Shown here: piece after piece, positions 46,563-56,421 of the stretch
Layout of the letters: each line of letters begins with the position of its first letter
Numbering within the stretch: the stretch's first letter is position 1
From: an uncultured Succinivibrio sp.
Lineage (GTDB): Bacteria; Pseudomonadota; Gammaproteobacteria; Enterobacterales; Succinivibrionaceae
DNA length: 64,000 bases
Assembly: GCA_934218695.1 (NCBI GenBank)
Contig: CAKQDA010000005.1
Location: forward strand, 1 to 64,000
Direction of reading: 5' to 3'
Translations under genes and position numbers: made by a program
The notes under the pieces: generated by a model
Told to the model about the DNA's origin: nothing
Databases searched by the model: none
Seen by the model: the letters and a program-made list of their open reading frames with translations, nothing else

Positions 46563-47681
46563 TTATTTGTCCAGTACGACTAAATCGTCACGGTGAATAG
46601 CCTCATCACCGTGAGTGAATCCTAAGATCTTTTCAATAGAAGAAGAGCTCTTCTTTTTGATTAGGTTAAGTTCATCTGACGAGTATCTGGTGATACCTCT
46701 TGCTATCACTGTCCCCTTCTGATCTTTCACCAGAACTGTAGCGCCTCGCAAAAACTCATTCTCGACACTGATAATACCCTTTGGCAACAGACTTGATCCC
46801 TTGCTAATGAGTGCTTTTACAGCGCCATCATCGATAATAACAGTGCCAAGAGCTCTGGTAGCCGAACTGATCCAGGACTTTCTTGCTACTACAGGTCTGT
46901 CTGAAGGCTTAAAGAAAGTGGCATTTCCCTGCCCGTGTACAAGCTCAAGTATTATTGAAGGATTTTCGCCTGATGCAATGATCATTTCAACTCCTGCCTG
47001 TGTAGCAACCTGAGCTGCCTTAATCTTTGTGGCCATGCCTCCAGTACCTAGTGTTGTACCACTGCCACCTGCAATTTCAATGATGTGCTCATCGATGACG
47101 TCTACGTTTCTGATAAGCTTTGCGTCTTTATTCTTACGAGGATCTGCTGTATACAGTCCATCCTGATCTGTAAGCAAAATTACCTTATCAGCTTCTACTA
47201 AAACCGCCGACAGAGCAGCCAGATTGTCATTGTCGCCTACTTTTATTTCTGAAATACTTACTGCATCATTTTCGTTGATAATAGGTATCACACCTAATTC
47301 GAGCTGTGCAAAAAGAGTATCTCTTGCATTCAGATAACGCTCACGACTCTCAAGATCAGCCCTTGTAATTAAAATCTGACCTACATTGAGAGAATAAATC
47401 GAAAACAGCTGAGCCCATTCTTCTATTAACTTTACCTGTCCTACAGAAGCGAGCATCTGTTTGTATCGTACATCCTTTGGCAGATCAGGATAACCTAAAA
47501 GTTCCCTGCCAGCCGCCATGGCACCTGATGACACCAGGATCACCTTTGCGTGCTGTTCTACGAGTCTATGAACAACTCTTACAATTTCAAGCATATGGGC
47601 TCTATCAAGTTTTTTTGAGCCGTGAGTTAAGGTACTGGTGCCAAGTTTAATTACAATTGTCTGATTTTTTAATGAGTTCAT
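46563..47681 (-). CDS. proB: Glutamate 5-kinase
   Basis: 372 aa (E. coli 367). Phosphorylates glutamate, the regulated first step of proline synthesis. The kinase domain has IVIKLGTSTLTHG, VILVSSGAMAAG, NENDAVSISEIKVGDNDNLAA and GTGGMATKIKAA; a C-terminal PUA domain (about 275-365) is present, the part linked to feedback control by proline. proB-proA order and the nearby frsA match the E. coli region (frsA ... proB-proA). Confidence 0.98.
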   Translation of the reverse strand: MNSLKNQTIVIKLGTSTLTHGSKKLDRAHMLEIVRVVHRLVEQHAKVILVSSGAMAAGRELLGYPDLPKDVRYKQMLASVGQVKLIEEWAQLFSIYSLNVGQILITRADLESRERYLNARDTLFAQLELGVIPIINENDAVSISEIKVGDNDNLAALSAVLVEADKVILLTDQDGLYTADPRKNKDAKLIRNVDVIDEHIIEIAGGSGTTLGTGGMATKIKAAQVATQAGVEMIIASGENPSIILELVHGQGNATFFKPSDRPVVARKSWISSATRALGTVIIDDGAVKALISKGSSLLPKGIISVENEFLRGATVLVKDQKGTVIARGITRYSSDELNLIKKKSSSSIEKILGFTHGDEAIHRDDLVVLDK

Positions 47682-47750
47682 GATACTATTGCATGCTTTA
47701 CTTGCCGGTTATTATGTTATAAAAGCTGACTAAATTAGCTCTCAGGAATT

Positions 47751-49010
47751 CTATATGCTGAATTTTTCAGAAAAAAAATCACAGATTTTTTTGGAAATTG
47801 TCTTGATGAATATAGCGTAACCATCATTTTTCATCCACACAGTTGAAACATCTCTGAAATTGTTCTCCAGCATTTTAATGTCTTCTTTTGTAACAACTGA
47901 TTTTTCTGTTGCAAAAATAAGTGTGGGGACAGAACATCTGCCTGATGAGGACAAGAGCCCCTGTGTCTTTAAAGAGAAGGCTTTAAACCTTGGAATTACA
48001 ATATCCCAGTTGCTCGCATCAAGATCAAGCCTGTTGCAGAAAGACGATCTTAAACACAGAGGTAATGAGTTTAGAATATCAGGATCGGTGTAAAAAGAGT
48101 GTACATAGGGAGCTGGCAGAGCTAAGGCTTTTACACTTTGCTGATGCATGATTGCTGCCCTGATACATGCTGTTCCTGCAATTCCCGATCCAAACAAACC
48201 GATATTGGTTGAATCAATGGACCTGACAGTCTGTAAATGTTCAATTGCATTTTCAATGACAGCTGAGAAATGATCATTTAAATTTAATTTTTCACAGGCT
48301 CCGATACCGGGCATTTCAACTACATACAGGGCAATTCCTGCATTTTTAAAATGATTTTCAAAAAATCTGTAGAATGAAGAAAAACTCTGTTCATACGTAC
48401 ATGAACAGATCACACAAGGATAAACCTTTTTTGTATCCGGAAGATGCAGATATCCTGTAACTTTTTTTCCATCCACTGTGAAAGTATCTTCAATTAGGAT
48501 CCCTGAACCAGAAATTAAAGAGAAGACTTTCTTGTAAGTCTGCCTGCATAGAGTATCAGCCTCTAAAGCCAGAACATCAGTCTTTAAATTTGGATATGAG
48601 GCAATAGCATAGTAGCGGGAAGCCATTCTATAGTTGTGGGCTGCGCCTTCAAAATCCTGCTTTTCCTCACATGTATGAGCTGCAGCCACTCTTTTTTGAG
48701 CAATTGAATTGAATTCATAAATCCAGTTGCCTGATCCATAGTCTTTAACGGTATCGAGACATTTCTCTCTGTTTCTTTTGGATTTTGAAACACTGATATT
48801 AGCAATTGCCTCATCAATGTCCATACCATTTCCTCCAGAAAGGATCCAGAGAAATTTAAAGATAGGACGATAATAGTTTTTACGAAAACCTAAATACGGG
48901 TCATTGCGAGAAAGAACAGGCAGCTCAATTCCTGAATTGGAAATCATAGAGGTTTCAGGATAATCAAACTTTGGTTTAAATAAAGTTTCACTTAGATTTT
49001 GAGAGAGCAT
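47751..49010 (-). CDS. frsA: FrsA-family esterase-like alpha/beta hydrolase
   Basis: 419 aa (E. coli FrsA 414). NLSETLFKPKFDYPETS at the N-terminus is nearly identical to the E. coli start; DYGSGNWIYEFNSIAQ and the pattern ALEADTLCRQTYKKV match the helical N-terminal domain. The hydrolase domain includes GYLHLPDTKKVYPCVI and IGLFGSGIAGTACIRAA. The expected GxSxG elbow is FGSGIAG, so the nucleophile position is degenerate, as it also is in E. coli FrsA (FGFRFGA). FrsA was described as affecting the fermentation/respiration balance and binding EIIA(Glc). The neighbouring proBA is conserved synteny. Confidence 0.9.
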   Translation of the reverse strand: MLSQNLSETLFKPKFDYPETSMISNSGIELPVLSRNDPYLGFRKNYYRPIFKFLWILSGGNGMDIDEAIANISVSKSKRNREKCLDTVKDYGSGNWIYEFNSIAQKRVAAAHTCEEKQDFEGAAHNYRMASRYYAIASYPNLKTDVLALEADTLCRQTYKKVFSLISGSGILIEDTFTVDGKKVTGYLHLPDTKKVYPCVICSCTYEQSFSSFYRFFENHFKNAGIALYVVEMPGIGACEKLNLNDHFSAVIENAIEHLQTVRSIDSTNIGLFGSGIAGTACIRAAIMHQQSVKALALPAPYVHSFYTDPDILNSLPLCLRSSFCNRLDLDASNWDIVIPRFKAFSLKTQGLLSSSGRCSVPTLIFATEKSVVTKEDIKMLENNFRDVSTVWMKNDGYAIFIKTISKKICDFFSEKFSI

Positions 49011-49360
49011 CAGAAATCCTTCTTATACAAGACCGCTAATCAGAGAAAACAACACAAATAATTGTACAAGAGAATAGACCAAGTTTCATTAGCAATGGTT
49101 AATGAACACAAAAAGAGCAGAAAAAGAAACAAAATGTACAAAATTAAAATCAGAAAAACAGGCAAAATACAGATCCTGCCTAACGAAAAATGCTCGAAAG
49201 AAAAGGATTTTTACCAGATAAAAACATCGACAAAATTAAAAAGCCGATTGGACAATATACCGAATAATCAGCAGAGAAGAAAAATAAAGCAAATGCGATT
49301 TCTATCGGATTTATAAAGAGTCAAAAAAGAAAATTAGAAATGAACTTCCATACAGAATAT

Positions 49361-50325
49361 TAAGTTTTCCACAGAAGAAAAATACGATTTTTCCACAGTT
49401 TTCACTGTAATCCACAGAGTTTTCCACAGGTATCCACAACTGACTGTGGAAAAAGATAATTTTCACATTTAAAAGAAAAGAGAATTTGTTAAACATCAAA
49501 ATTTGGAAAAACAGATTTTACACTTTTCTAACAAACTCGAAATATTGAAAAATATTGTTTTATATTTGATTTTTAAACATTTATATTAAAATATTTTCAT
49601 TTGAAAATTAACTTAAAAATACTTTTACTACTTTTATAAAAAATAAATATGTCAATACATATACTATTATGATCTGTTCAAAGTTACCAGAACAGACATT
49701 TTTCCACACACTCAAACCTCGCATTTTTACAATAAACTATAAAAAAGGAGTCAGAAATTGCATTTACTTTTCCACAGTCTGTGGAAAAAAAACTGTTATG
49801 TGCTATTAAGAAATATTACTTGTTATATCTGTTAAAAAATAATTTATCTATCTGATTTTATTGCATTTAATTTTCTTAACAGATCTTGACATAACACTGA
49901 CATTTCACAAATTAAAGAATAAAAAAAATTTTTATCCACAAAGTTTTCCACAATCATCTTCCGTCAGAAAAGTCACCCAAATCACTTACATTTCTGAAAG
50001 TAAAAAGAACCTTTTATCCTAATGGTGTTAATAACTTATTCAACTGATTGATTTTAAATTATTATTTAATTTTTCAAATCAGGTTTAACAAATTTTCTAA
50101 TTTGTGTACCAACTTTATTTATGCACTTTTTCCAAGTTTTTTTAACAAACAGGGAAATAAATTCGCACCAATATAGCAATTTTTTATAACTTATTGAATA
50201 TTAAGTTATTTATAATTATCAAGTCTTTTTTTATTTAGTTTTCCACAAGGTTAAACTCCCTTTAAAATCGGAGTTTTCCACACTTTCAACCAATATCCAC
50301 AGAGTTTTCCACAACTTGTGGTTAT
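49361..50325. other. DnaA-box cluster: candidate replication origin or DnaA-titration site
   Basis: A noncoding, very AT-rich stretch between diverging frsA and murJ. Exact TTTTCCACA or TTATCCACA boxes lie at 49365, 49389, 49420, 49445 (minus), 49700, 49768, 49780 (minus), 49932, 49944, 50239, 50274 and 50305; one-mismatch boxes at 49408, 49430 and 50293. Extremely AT-rich blocks at 49540-49680 and 50000-50230 could unwind. GATC sites are few (about three), unlike E. coli oriC. No dnaA, dnaN, mnmG or rpmH is adjacent, so either oriC has an unusual location here or this is a datA-like locus. The remaining 49011-49360 and 50326-50582 hold no credible gene. Confidence 0.75.
49768..49788. repeat. 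Palindromic pair of DnaA boxes
   Basis: TTTTCCACAG and CTGTGGAAAA face each other around a single central T, the only tight head-to-head pair in the cluster. Confidence 0.85.
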
Positions 50326-50582
50326 ATGACAATTCGTTTAATAAAACAGTCATCCATTTTCAATTATGAAATTACCATTTTTTGTTATAATTATGAAAAA
50401 ATTGTTACTTTGTAAATAATTTCTTTTATTTTTGAATTAGATAATGACTACACAGTCTTTTTACAGAAACTCTTTTATTTATTAGATTCATCTTCAAATT
50501 TCTTTTCTGATATGATGTGTCCGGATTTTCTCTACTACTAGTGAACTCGGTTCATATAAAACAGTCTATTAAGGATCTTAAA

Positions 50583-52148
50583 GTGGAAAGCAAGAAAAAA
50601 TCAGGACTGCTCAAATCTGGTGCCATTACAGCTTTTGCAACATTTCTGTCTCGAATTCTTGGAATGCTAAGGGACATAGCCATAGCTTCTCTGCTCGGAG
50701 CGTCTCTTTCTGCAGACGTTTATTTCTTTGCAAACAGAATTCCAAACTTTTTTCGAAGGTTATTTGCCGAAGGAGCCTTTTCACAGGCCTTCGTGCCCGT
50801 AATGAGTAAGACTAAGGAAACCCAGGACAGGGAGGACTTAAAAGATCTTTTAAACAGGACCACCGGTACGCTGGGTTTTATTGTGCTGATGGTTTCTCTC
50901 TTTGGAATGATTCTCTCCCCTGTATTTACAGCCATCTTCGGATGGGGATGGTTTGAGGCATATCTGCACAACACTGATGAGGCAATTAAATTTACGCAGG
51001 CAAGTTTCCTTTTAAAAATTACTTTCCCCTACCTGTTTTTCATTACACTTACAGCTCTTACCAGTGCTGTTTTAAATGTTTACGGAAAATTCCTGATCCC
51101 TGCCATTACTCCATGTGTACTCAATATTGTGCTTATAAGCTTTGCCTTTTTTGTAGCGCCTCATTTTTCAGATCCTAACGTGGTGCTTGCTGTCGGTATG
51201 GTTGTAGGAGGTGTGCTGCAGCTGGCTTTACAGATACCTTTTATTCTGAAACTCAAACTCTTTATCATTCCTAAGTGGGGATGGCATCATGAGGGTGTTA
51301 CAAAAATAAGAAAACTGATGTTGCCAGCCATCGTGGGAGTGTCAGCAAGTCAGATCAATCTTATTGTAAATACAGCGTTAGCCTCATTTCTGGCCACAGG
51401 TTCTATTTCATACCTTTACTACTCAGACAGATTGTTGGAGTTTCCTATTGGTATCTTTGCTGTAGCAATTTCCACAGTTATTCTGCCTGCGCTCTCCAAG
51501 ATCGATATTGCCAAGGCTCATGATAAATACGTCAGGACTCTTGACTGGGGTGTAAGACTTGTTCTTTTGCTGGGCATTGCTTCGATGTGTGGCATTATTG
51601 CCCTGAGAGAGCCAATTTTAAGAGTTATCTTTATGAGAGGAGCTTTTACAGCAGAACATGTTTTGCTGTCATCCGCCTCTCTTCTGGCATCTGTATCAGG
51701 TCTTTGTGCAATCATGCTGGTAAGAGTGATAGTTCAGGGTTTTGCGGCAATTCAGGATACCAAAACACCTGTACGCTGCTCAATTTCAGCAATCTGCTCT
51801 AACATTGTCTTTAACCTTATCCTGATCTGGCCGTTAGGCTATGTGGGATTAGCCCTGTCAACAGCACTTGCAGCATACGTAAATATTACTCTTTTAATCT
51901 TCTTCCTGAAGAAGAGAAACATCTATACAGTTTCAAAACAGACTCTTGTATTCGTTCTAAAGGTATTTATTGCAGGAGTTGCCATGGCTCTGGTTATTTT
52001 TATGATCAGACCTGAGTTTGAAAGCTGGATTGCCATGACCACCATCGAAGCTGCGTTCTACCTTGCGCTTCTGGTTATTGCAGGAGGTATTGTCTTTGCA
52101 GCGGTGTGTATGATTTTAGGTATCAGACCTTCAACATTGAGAATGTAA
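50583..52148 (+). CDS. murJ: Lipid II flippase MurJ
   Basis: 521 aa (E. coli 511), a MOP-superfamily protein with about 14 membrane segments that moves lipid II across the inner membrane. TFLSRILGMLRDIAIASLLG and ANRIPNFFRRLFAEGAFSQAF are the hallmark N-terminal sequences with the functionally important Arg residues. The frame opens further upstream (GTG 50517), but AAGGA at 50571-50575 sits seven bases before GTG 50583, giving a start at VESKKKSG that matches family length. It lies at the right edge of the DnaA-box cluster. Confidence 0.96.
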   Translation: MESKKKSGLLKSGAITAFATFLSRILGMLRDIAIASLLGASLSADVYFFANRIPNFFRRLFAEGAFSQAFVPVMSKTKETQDREDLKDLLNRTTGTLGFIVLMVSLFGMILSPVFTAIFGWGWFEAYLHNTDEAIKFTQASFLLKITFPYLFFITLTALTSAVLNVYGKFLIPAITPCVLNIVLISFAFFVAPHFSDPNVVLAVGMVVGGVLQLALQIPFILKLKLFIIPKWGWHHEGVTKIRKLMLPAIVGVSASQINLIVNTALASFLATGSISYLYYSDRLLEFPIGIFAVAISTVILPALSKIDIAKAHDKYVRTLDWGVRLVLLLGIASMCGIIALREPILRVIFMRGAFTAEHVLLSSASLLASVSGLCAIMLVRVIVQGFAAIQDTKTPVRCSISAICSNIVFNLILIWPLGYVGLALSTALAAYVNITLLIFFLKKRNIYTVSKQTLVFVLKVFIAGVAMALVIFMIRPEFESWIAMTTIEAAFYLALLVIAGGIVFAAVCMILGIRPSTLRM

Positions 52149-52276
52149 AACTCTAACCGATTAAAATTTCAAAGAAAAATGTTTGTCAACGCACATTTAT
52201 ATGTAAATACTTATGATCTTTTACCCGTAATATCTTATAGTTAAAACAGATATATCAGTGGACTAGGAGATAATTT

Positions 52277-53197
52277 ATGAAAAAGTACAATAACATTTTA
52301 GTCGTTGCCGAACCTAAAAAAGATGTTCAGGTTGCACTTAAACGTGCTTTAGATATCACCCAGTTCAATCCAAAGGCTACTATTACCTTTTTAAGAGTGG
52401 CCTATGATTATTCATATGATCTGATTATTCTGAACAAGGTAAAAGAAAAGCCTGTTCGTGAAGATATCGAACAGACCTATATTGATCATCTTGAGAAGAT
52501 CATTGAAGAATACAGAACCAAAGCCAATTCTGAGACTACCATTCTTCCAAAGGTTGTGGAAAATAAGGATGTGGGAGAAGCTGTTGTTGATGAAATCAAC
52601 AATGGTAAATATGACCTTATCATTAAGGCGGCAAACCATCACGGAGTGCTCGATTCAATCATTTTCACCCCAATTGACTGGTATATTCTGAGAAATTCAC
52701 AGATACCTGTAATTATCGCAAAAGATCATGAATGGACAGACGGAGGAAACATAGTTGTCTGTGTTGACTTCACTTTAAGAGATCATCTAGTTTCAAACGT
52801 TGCTATGCTTCGTGAAGCGCAAATCATTGCAAAACTAACCAAGGGACAAATTCATCTGGTAAATTCAGCTCCTGTTTATTTACCAAGTGTAATGCTTGAA
52901 GTACCTCACTATTCTCCTTCACTTTACGAGCAGAGTGTAGTTGAGGAGCACAAGAACAAGCTGTTGGAGTTTGCTCATAAACACAATATTCCACAGGAAT
53001 TCTGCCACATTCAGGAAGGAATGCCTGATGATGTAATTCCTCAGATCTGCAGAAAACTCAATGCCAAATCTGTATTCATCGGATCAGCAGGACGTTCTGG
53101 TTTTATGGCAGCACTGATAGGCAATACCTGTGAAGAAATCGTTGATGACATAGATGCTGATTTATACGTACTAAACAGCAAGACTATTGCAAAATAA
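52277..53197 (+). CDS. Tandem universal stress protein (UspE-like), second copy
   Basis: 306 aa with two Usp folds. It is a paralogue of the 42367 gene. The second domain has GSAGRSGFMAALIGNTCEEI then DDIDADLYVLN, an ATP-loop-like motif. The central IVVCVDFTLRDH starts the second fold. CTAGGAGATAATTT is a strong ribosome site. It is monocistronic, with its own terminator. Confidence 0.9.
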   Translation: MKKYNNILVVAEPKKDVQVALKRALDITQFNPKATITFLRVAYDYSYDLIILNKVKEKPVREDIEQTYIDHLEKIIEEYRTKANSETTILPKVVENKDVGEAVVDEINNGKYDLIIKAANHHGVLDSIIFTPIDWYILRNSQIPVIIAKDHEWTDGGNIVVCVDFTLRDHLVSNVAMLREAQIIAKLTKGQIHLVNSAPVYLPSVMLEVPHYSPSLYEQSVVEEHKNKLLEFAHKHNIPQEFCHIQEGMPDDVIPQICRKLNAKSVFIGSAGRSGFMAALIGNTCEEIVDDIDADLYVLNSKTIAK

Positions 53198-53238
53198 CAC
53201 TTAACATTTTAAGAACAAGGTATTGCGAACCTTAATCG

Positions 53239-53272
53239 AAGCTGCGTTCTGATATTAAGACGCAGCTTTTTT
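53239..53272 (+). terminator. Terminator after the second tandem-Usp gene
   Basis: AAGCTGCGT pairs with ACGCAGCTT around a 12-nt loop and six T follow. Confidence 0.9.
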
Positions 53273-53460
53273 GTATACTCTGTTTAGTGTTTACTCTCTA
53301 ATACATGTCTTTAGATAAATGACAACTGAACAATAATGAAATAACAGTTTTAAGTGAAATTTTGGCATAAATATCAGTAGGAATAGAGAGATACACTCAA
53401 CATATTCAAGGATAAAATCTGATAATTAGACGCAGGAAGATACAGGACAAGATCAGCTCT

Positions 53461-55272
53461 ATGTCAGATGTTAAAAAGTTTAATGATTTACCTACCGGTG
53501 TTGAAAAATTTGCACAGGTCATTACTCAACACAAATACTATGTTGATAAGACCTTATATCTGAAATCTGTCTTTGAAAATGACGGAAGTGCCGTACTTCT
53601 GTTTACCCGCCCCCGCAGATTTGGCAAAACTCTGCTGATGAACATGTTTGCTGACTTTTTACGCATAAAAGATAATACTGAAGATGAAGAGCAGACGACC
53701 TCTGTAGACAATACAATCCTGTTTAAAGATACTTCAGTCATGAAGGATGCGGCCTTTGTTGAAAAACATATGGGACAGTATCCTGTAATTTTCATATCTC
53801 TAAAAAATGTCAAAGGCGATAACTTTACAGAAGCTTATGAGAATTTAGCCGAGGAAATCTCAAACCTTGCAAATGACTTTAACTATCTTTTAGAAAGTAA
53901 CAGTCTGTCTGACATAGAAAAAAGAAAAATAGCCCGACTTCTTGATGATGAATACCTTAAAGACCAGAATAACAAATCTGTTTTAACCTCATCACTAAAA
54001 GTACTTTCAAAATCACTTTATAAGCATTTTAAGCGACAGACAGTTATCCTTATTGATGAGTATGATGTTCCTCTTGCAAAAGCTGCTGAAAAGAAATACC
54101 ACGATAAGATGGTAACTTTAATGTCATCTTTCTTTGATGTTTTAAAAAGCACACCAAGCAATACCACAAGGTATTCAGCTCCCGTATTTAAAGTGGTAAT
54201 GACAGGCTGTTTAAAAGTAGCAAAGAACTCAATTTTTACCGGAGTCAACAACGTAGTGGTAAATACAGTTCTTAACACCCAGTCTCAGTTTACATCCATC
54301 ATAGGTTTTAATAAGAATGAGACTGAAAAACTCCTTGAGGACTATAACCTTGCAGACTATAAGGATATGGTCAGAGAGAACTATGACGGATACCGTTTCT
54401 ATAATGACGAGATATTCTGTCCCTGGGATGTGATTAACTTTGTGTCCAATAATTACAAACACAAACTTAACTCGACTGAGTCAGATATAAAACCAGACAA
54501 CTACTGGATCAACACCAGCTCCTCTGAAATTCTAAAGGAATACATTGCATATCTTGGTGATTCTATAAGACAGCAGTTGCAGGATCTTGTTGACAGAAAA
54601 ACCATTGAAGTCTGCGTCAATGATTCTATGAATTATGACGACCTGAAACTTCATGATCCTGATGATTTCTTCTCTTTACTGTTGCACACAGGTTATCTGA
54701 CAGCTGTAGGTAACACATCTGAGAATAACTACACGGTTAAAATCCCTAATAATGAAATATTAGAGTGTTTTAACTCCAATATCAGAGGTGTATTCAAAGA
54801 TAAAATCACAGCAGGACCTGATCATAAGGCTGAAAAATTAGCTGCAGCTCTGTTAAAAGGAGATGAAGAGACTGCTGAAGACATTCTTTCAGAAGTGATT
54901 TTGTCTTATGTATCTACAAGAGATTTTGCTACAAAGTCAAAACCCGAGAACTTCTATCAGGGATTTTTATCAGGAATATTTGCAAACTGCGATAAGGTGA
55001 TCTCCGATTACAGGTCAAATTCAGATGCTAGCTTTGGATACCTTGATTTTGCATTTAAAGATACATTTGGCAAAACCGCTGTGGTAATAGAAATTAAATC
55101 TTGCTTAACTTCTGATGAACTAGTCAAAACACAGCATCTGGCTTTAGAACAGATTAAAGAGCTGAAATACGCTGAAAGCTATATTAAAGATGACTCTGTA
55201 AGACATATGTACGCTTATGCTGTTGTATTCTCTAATAAATACTGCAGAGTGAAAGCTGAAATTCTGAAATAA
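53461..55272 (+). CDS. AAA-ATPase_like protein with C-terminal PD-(D/E)XK nuclease-like domain
   Basis: 603 aa, intact. The N-terminal predicted AAA-ATPase domain has YYVDKTLYLKSVF, the P-loop-like LLFTRPRRFGKTLLMNMF, and Walker B-like QTVILIDEYDVPLAKA. The C-terminal region (about 490-600) has LDFAFKDTFGKTAVVIEIKS, with the D...ExK spacing of PD-(D/E)XK nucleases (the PDDEXK_9 arrangement). This two-part family is multicopy in many gut anaerobes, with no established function; suggestions include selfish or stress-related roles. A decayed paralogue is at 36473. No partner gene adjoins it. Confidence 0.88.
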   Translation: MSDVKKFNDLPTGVEKFAQVITQHKYYVDKTLYLKSVFENDGSAVLLFTRPRRFGKTLLMNMFADFLRIKDNTEDEEQTTSVDNTILFKDTSVMKDAAFVEKHMGQYPVIFISLKNVKGDNFTEAYENLAEEISNLANDFNYLLESNSLSDIEKRKIARLLDDEYLKDQNNKSVLTSSLKVLSKSLYKHFKRQTVILIDEYDVPLAKAAEKKYHDKMVTLMSSFFDVLKSTPSNTTRYSAPVFKVVMTGCLKVAKNSIFTGVNNVVVNTVLNTQSQFTSIIGFNKNETEKLLEDYNLADYKDMVRENYDGYRFYNDEIFCPWDVINFVSNNYKHKLNSTESDIKPDNYWINTSSSEILKEYIAYLGDSIRQQLQDLVDRKTIEVCVNDSMNYDDLKLHDPDDFFSLLLHTGYLTAVGNTSENNYTVKIPNNEILECFNSNIRGVFKDKITAGPDHKAEKLAAALLKGDEETAEDILSEVILSYVSTRDFATKSKPENFYQGFLSGIFANCDKVISDYRSNSDASFGYLDFAFKDTFGKTAVVIEIKSCLTSDELVKTQHLALEQIKELKYAESYIKDDSVRHMYAYAVVFSNKYCRVKAEILK

Positions 55273-55414
55273 ATATAAAAAGACTGTGCTCTTTTTTTAC
55301 ATTAATTCACCAAAAAGCAGATATATGCACAGAAATAATTATTTTTAGAAAACCTTAAAAATTTTGATTAGAATATGCGCATTGATTTAGGTGAACAATA
55401 ACAATGTAAAGAAA

Positions 55415-56353
55415 ATGTCTGATTCCTTAATTAACGCATATACAGTTATCCTGATTTTTCTGTTTGGGTACTTTTTCAAACGCTTCAAGCTCGTTTCCAT
55501 AAAAACAGCACGTGATCTTTCCTACGTTGTCATGTACGTAACCCTACCATGCGCAATTTTAGGTGGTTCTTCAGGAGAAATTGATCTTCAGACCAGCATG
55601 TTCTTCATTCTGCCACTCTCTTTCATTGTAGGACTTGTGCTGCCACTAATCGGTTATTTTCTGTACAGGAAACAGCCAGACAGGTGCGTTTATACCATGT
55701 TAAATTTAGGTGGATTTAATATAGGTAATTTTGTGTTGCCTTTCATGCAGTCAATTCTGTCTCCAGAAGGATTTATCGCGCTCTGCCTGTTTGACGTCAT
55801 TAATGCCTTTTTTTGTTTTGGCGGAGTTTACTGTCTGGCTCTGTATTTAAACAGAAAGGGCTTTGACTCAGGAGAGAAAATAGATCTGAAAAAGATCTTA
55901 ATTGAACTTGCAAAATCTATCACCTCATACTGCTGCATTCTGTCAGTGGCACTGTCAGCAACTGGTGTGGTTATGCCAAAAGAAATCTTAGAGCCAGTAA
56001 AACTGATAGGAAGTTCAAATACATTCCTATGTATGTTTGTAATTGGTGTGGCTCTAAATTTTGATATGAACTTTGCAGGTATAAAACGAATTCTGACAAT
56101 GCTGTTCCTGCGCTATGGTTCCGCTTTTGTCATTGCCATCATGATTTGGACCTTACTTCCATTCTCTCCTATGGTGCGTTTTGTTTTAGTGGCAATTACC
56201 TTTGCACCAATTACATCTCTGGCTCCAATTACAGCGATAAGATGTCTGCCTCAGTTTGCAGAGGATTCGGCAAACCTTAACATGATGTCTGTAATAACAT
56301 CTGTAATCATCATTACAATGTTAAATGCTTCAGCTCCACTGTTTTTAGGATAA
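55415..56353 (+). CDS. AEC (auxin efflux carrier) family transporter
   Basis: About 312 aa with roughly ten hydrophobic segments in the usual two-half arrangement. NAYTVILIFLFGYFFKRFKLV starts it, followed by MYVTLPCAIL, GGFNIGNFVLPFMQS (helix-breaking motif in segment 4) and a matching second-half NTFLCMFVIGVALN. Bacterial AEC proteins often carry malate or other dicarboxylates, which would fit a succinate-producing anaerobe, but the substrate is not shown. GTG 55391 is an alternative start; neither start has a strong ribosome site. Confidence 0.88.
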   Translation: MSDSLINAYTVILIFLFGYFFKRFKLVSIKTARDLSYVVMYVTLPCAILGGSSGEIDLQTSMFFILPLSFIVGLVLPLIGYFLYRKQPDRCVYTMLNLGGFNIGNFVLPFMQSILSPEGFIALCLFDVINAFFCFGGVYCLALYLNRKGFDSGEKIDLKKILIELAKSITSYCCILSVALSATGVVMPKEILEPVKLIGSSNTFLCMFVIGVALNFDMNFAGIKRILTMLFLRYGSAFVIAIMIWTLLPFSPMVRFVLVAITFAPITSLAPITAIRCLPQFAEDSANLNMMSVITSVIIITMLNASAPLFLG

Positions 56354-56361
56354 AACAAAGA

Positions 56362-56421
56362 AAAAGCAAGCTTTCAAGTAAGGAGAGACTGCCTTTTTAC
56401 AGTATTAAAAAGCTTACTTTT
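56362..56421. terminator. Long-looped inverted repeat between AEC gene and bioC
   Basis: AAAAAGCAAGCTTT and AAAGCTTACTTTTT form a 14-bp arm pair with one mismatch and a loop of about 33 bases. It overlaps the bioC stop and may end both convergent transcripts. Confidence 0.5.

Noticed and set aside
49062..49316. 84-aa Lys-rich open frame left of the DnaA boxes
   Set aside because: Composition follows from A-rich DNA; no ribosome site, no recognisable domain.
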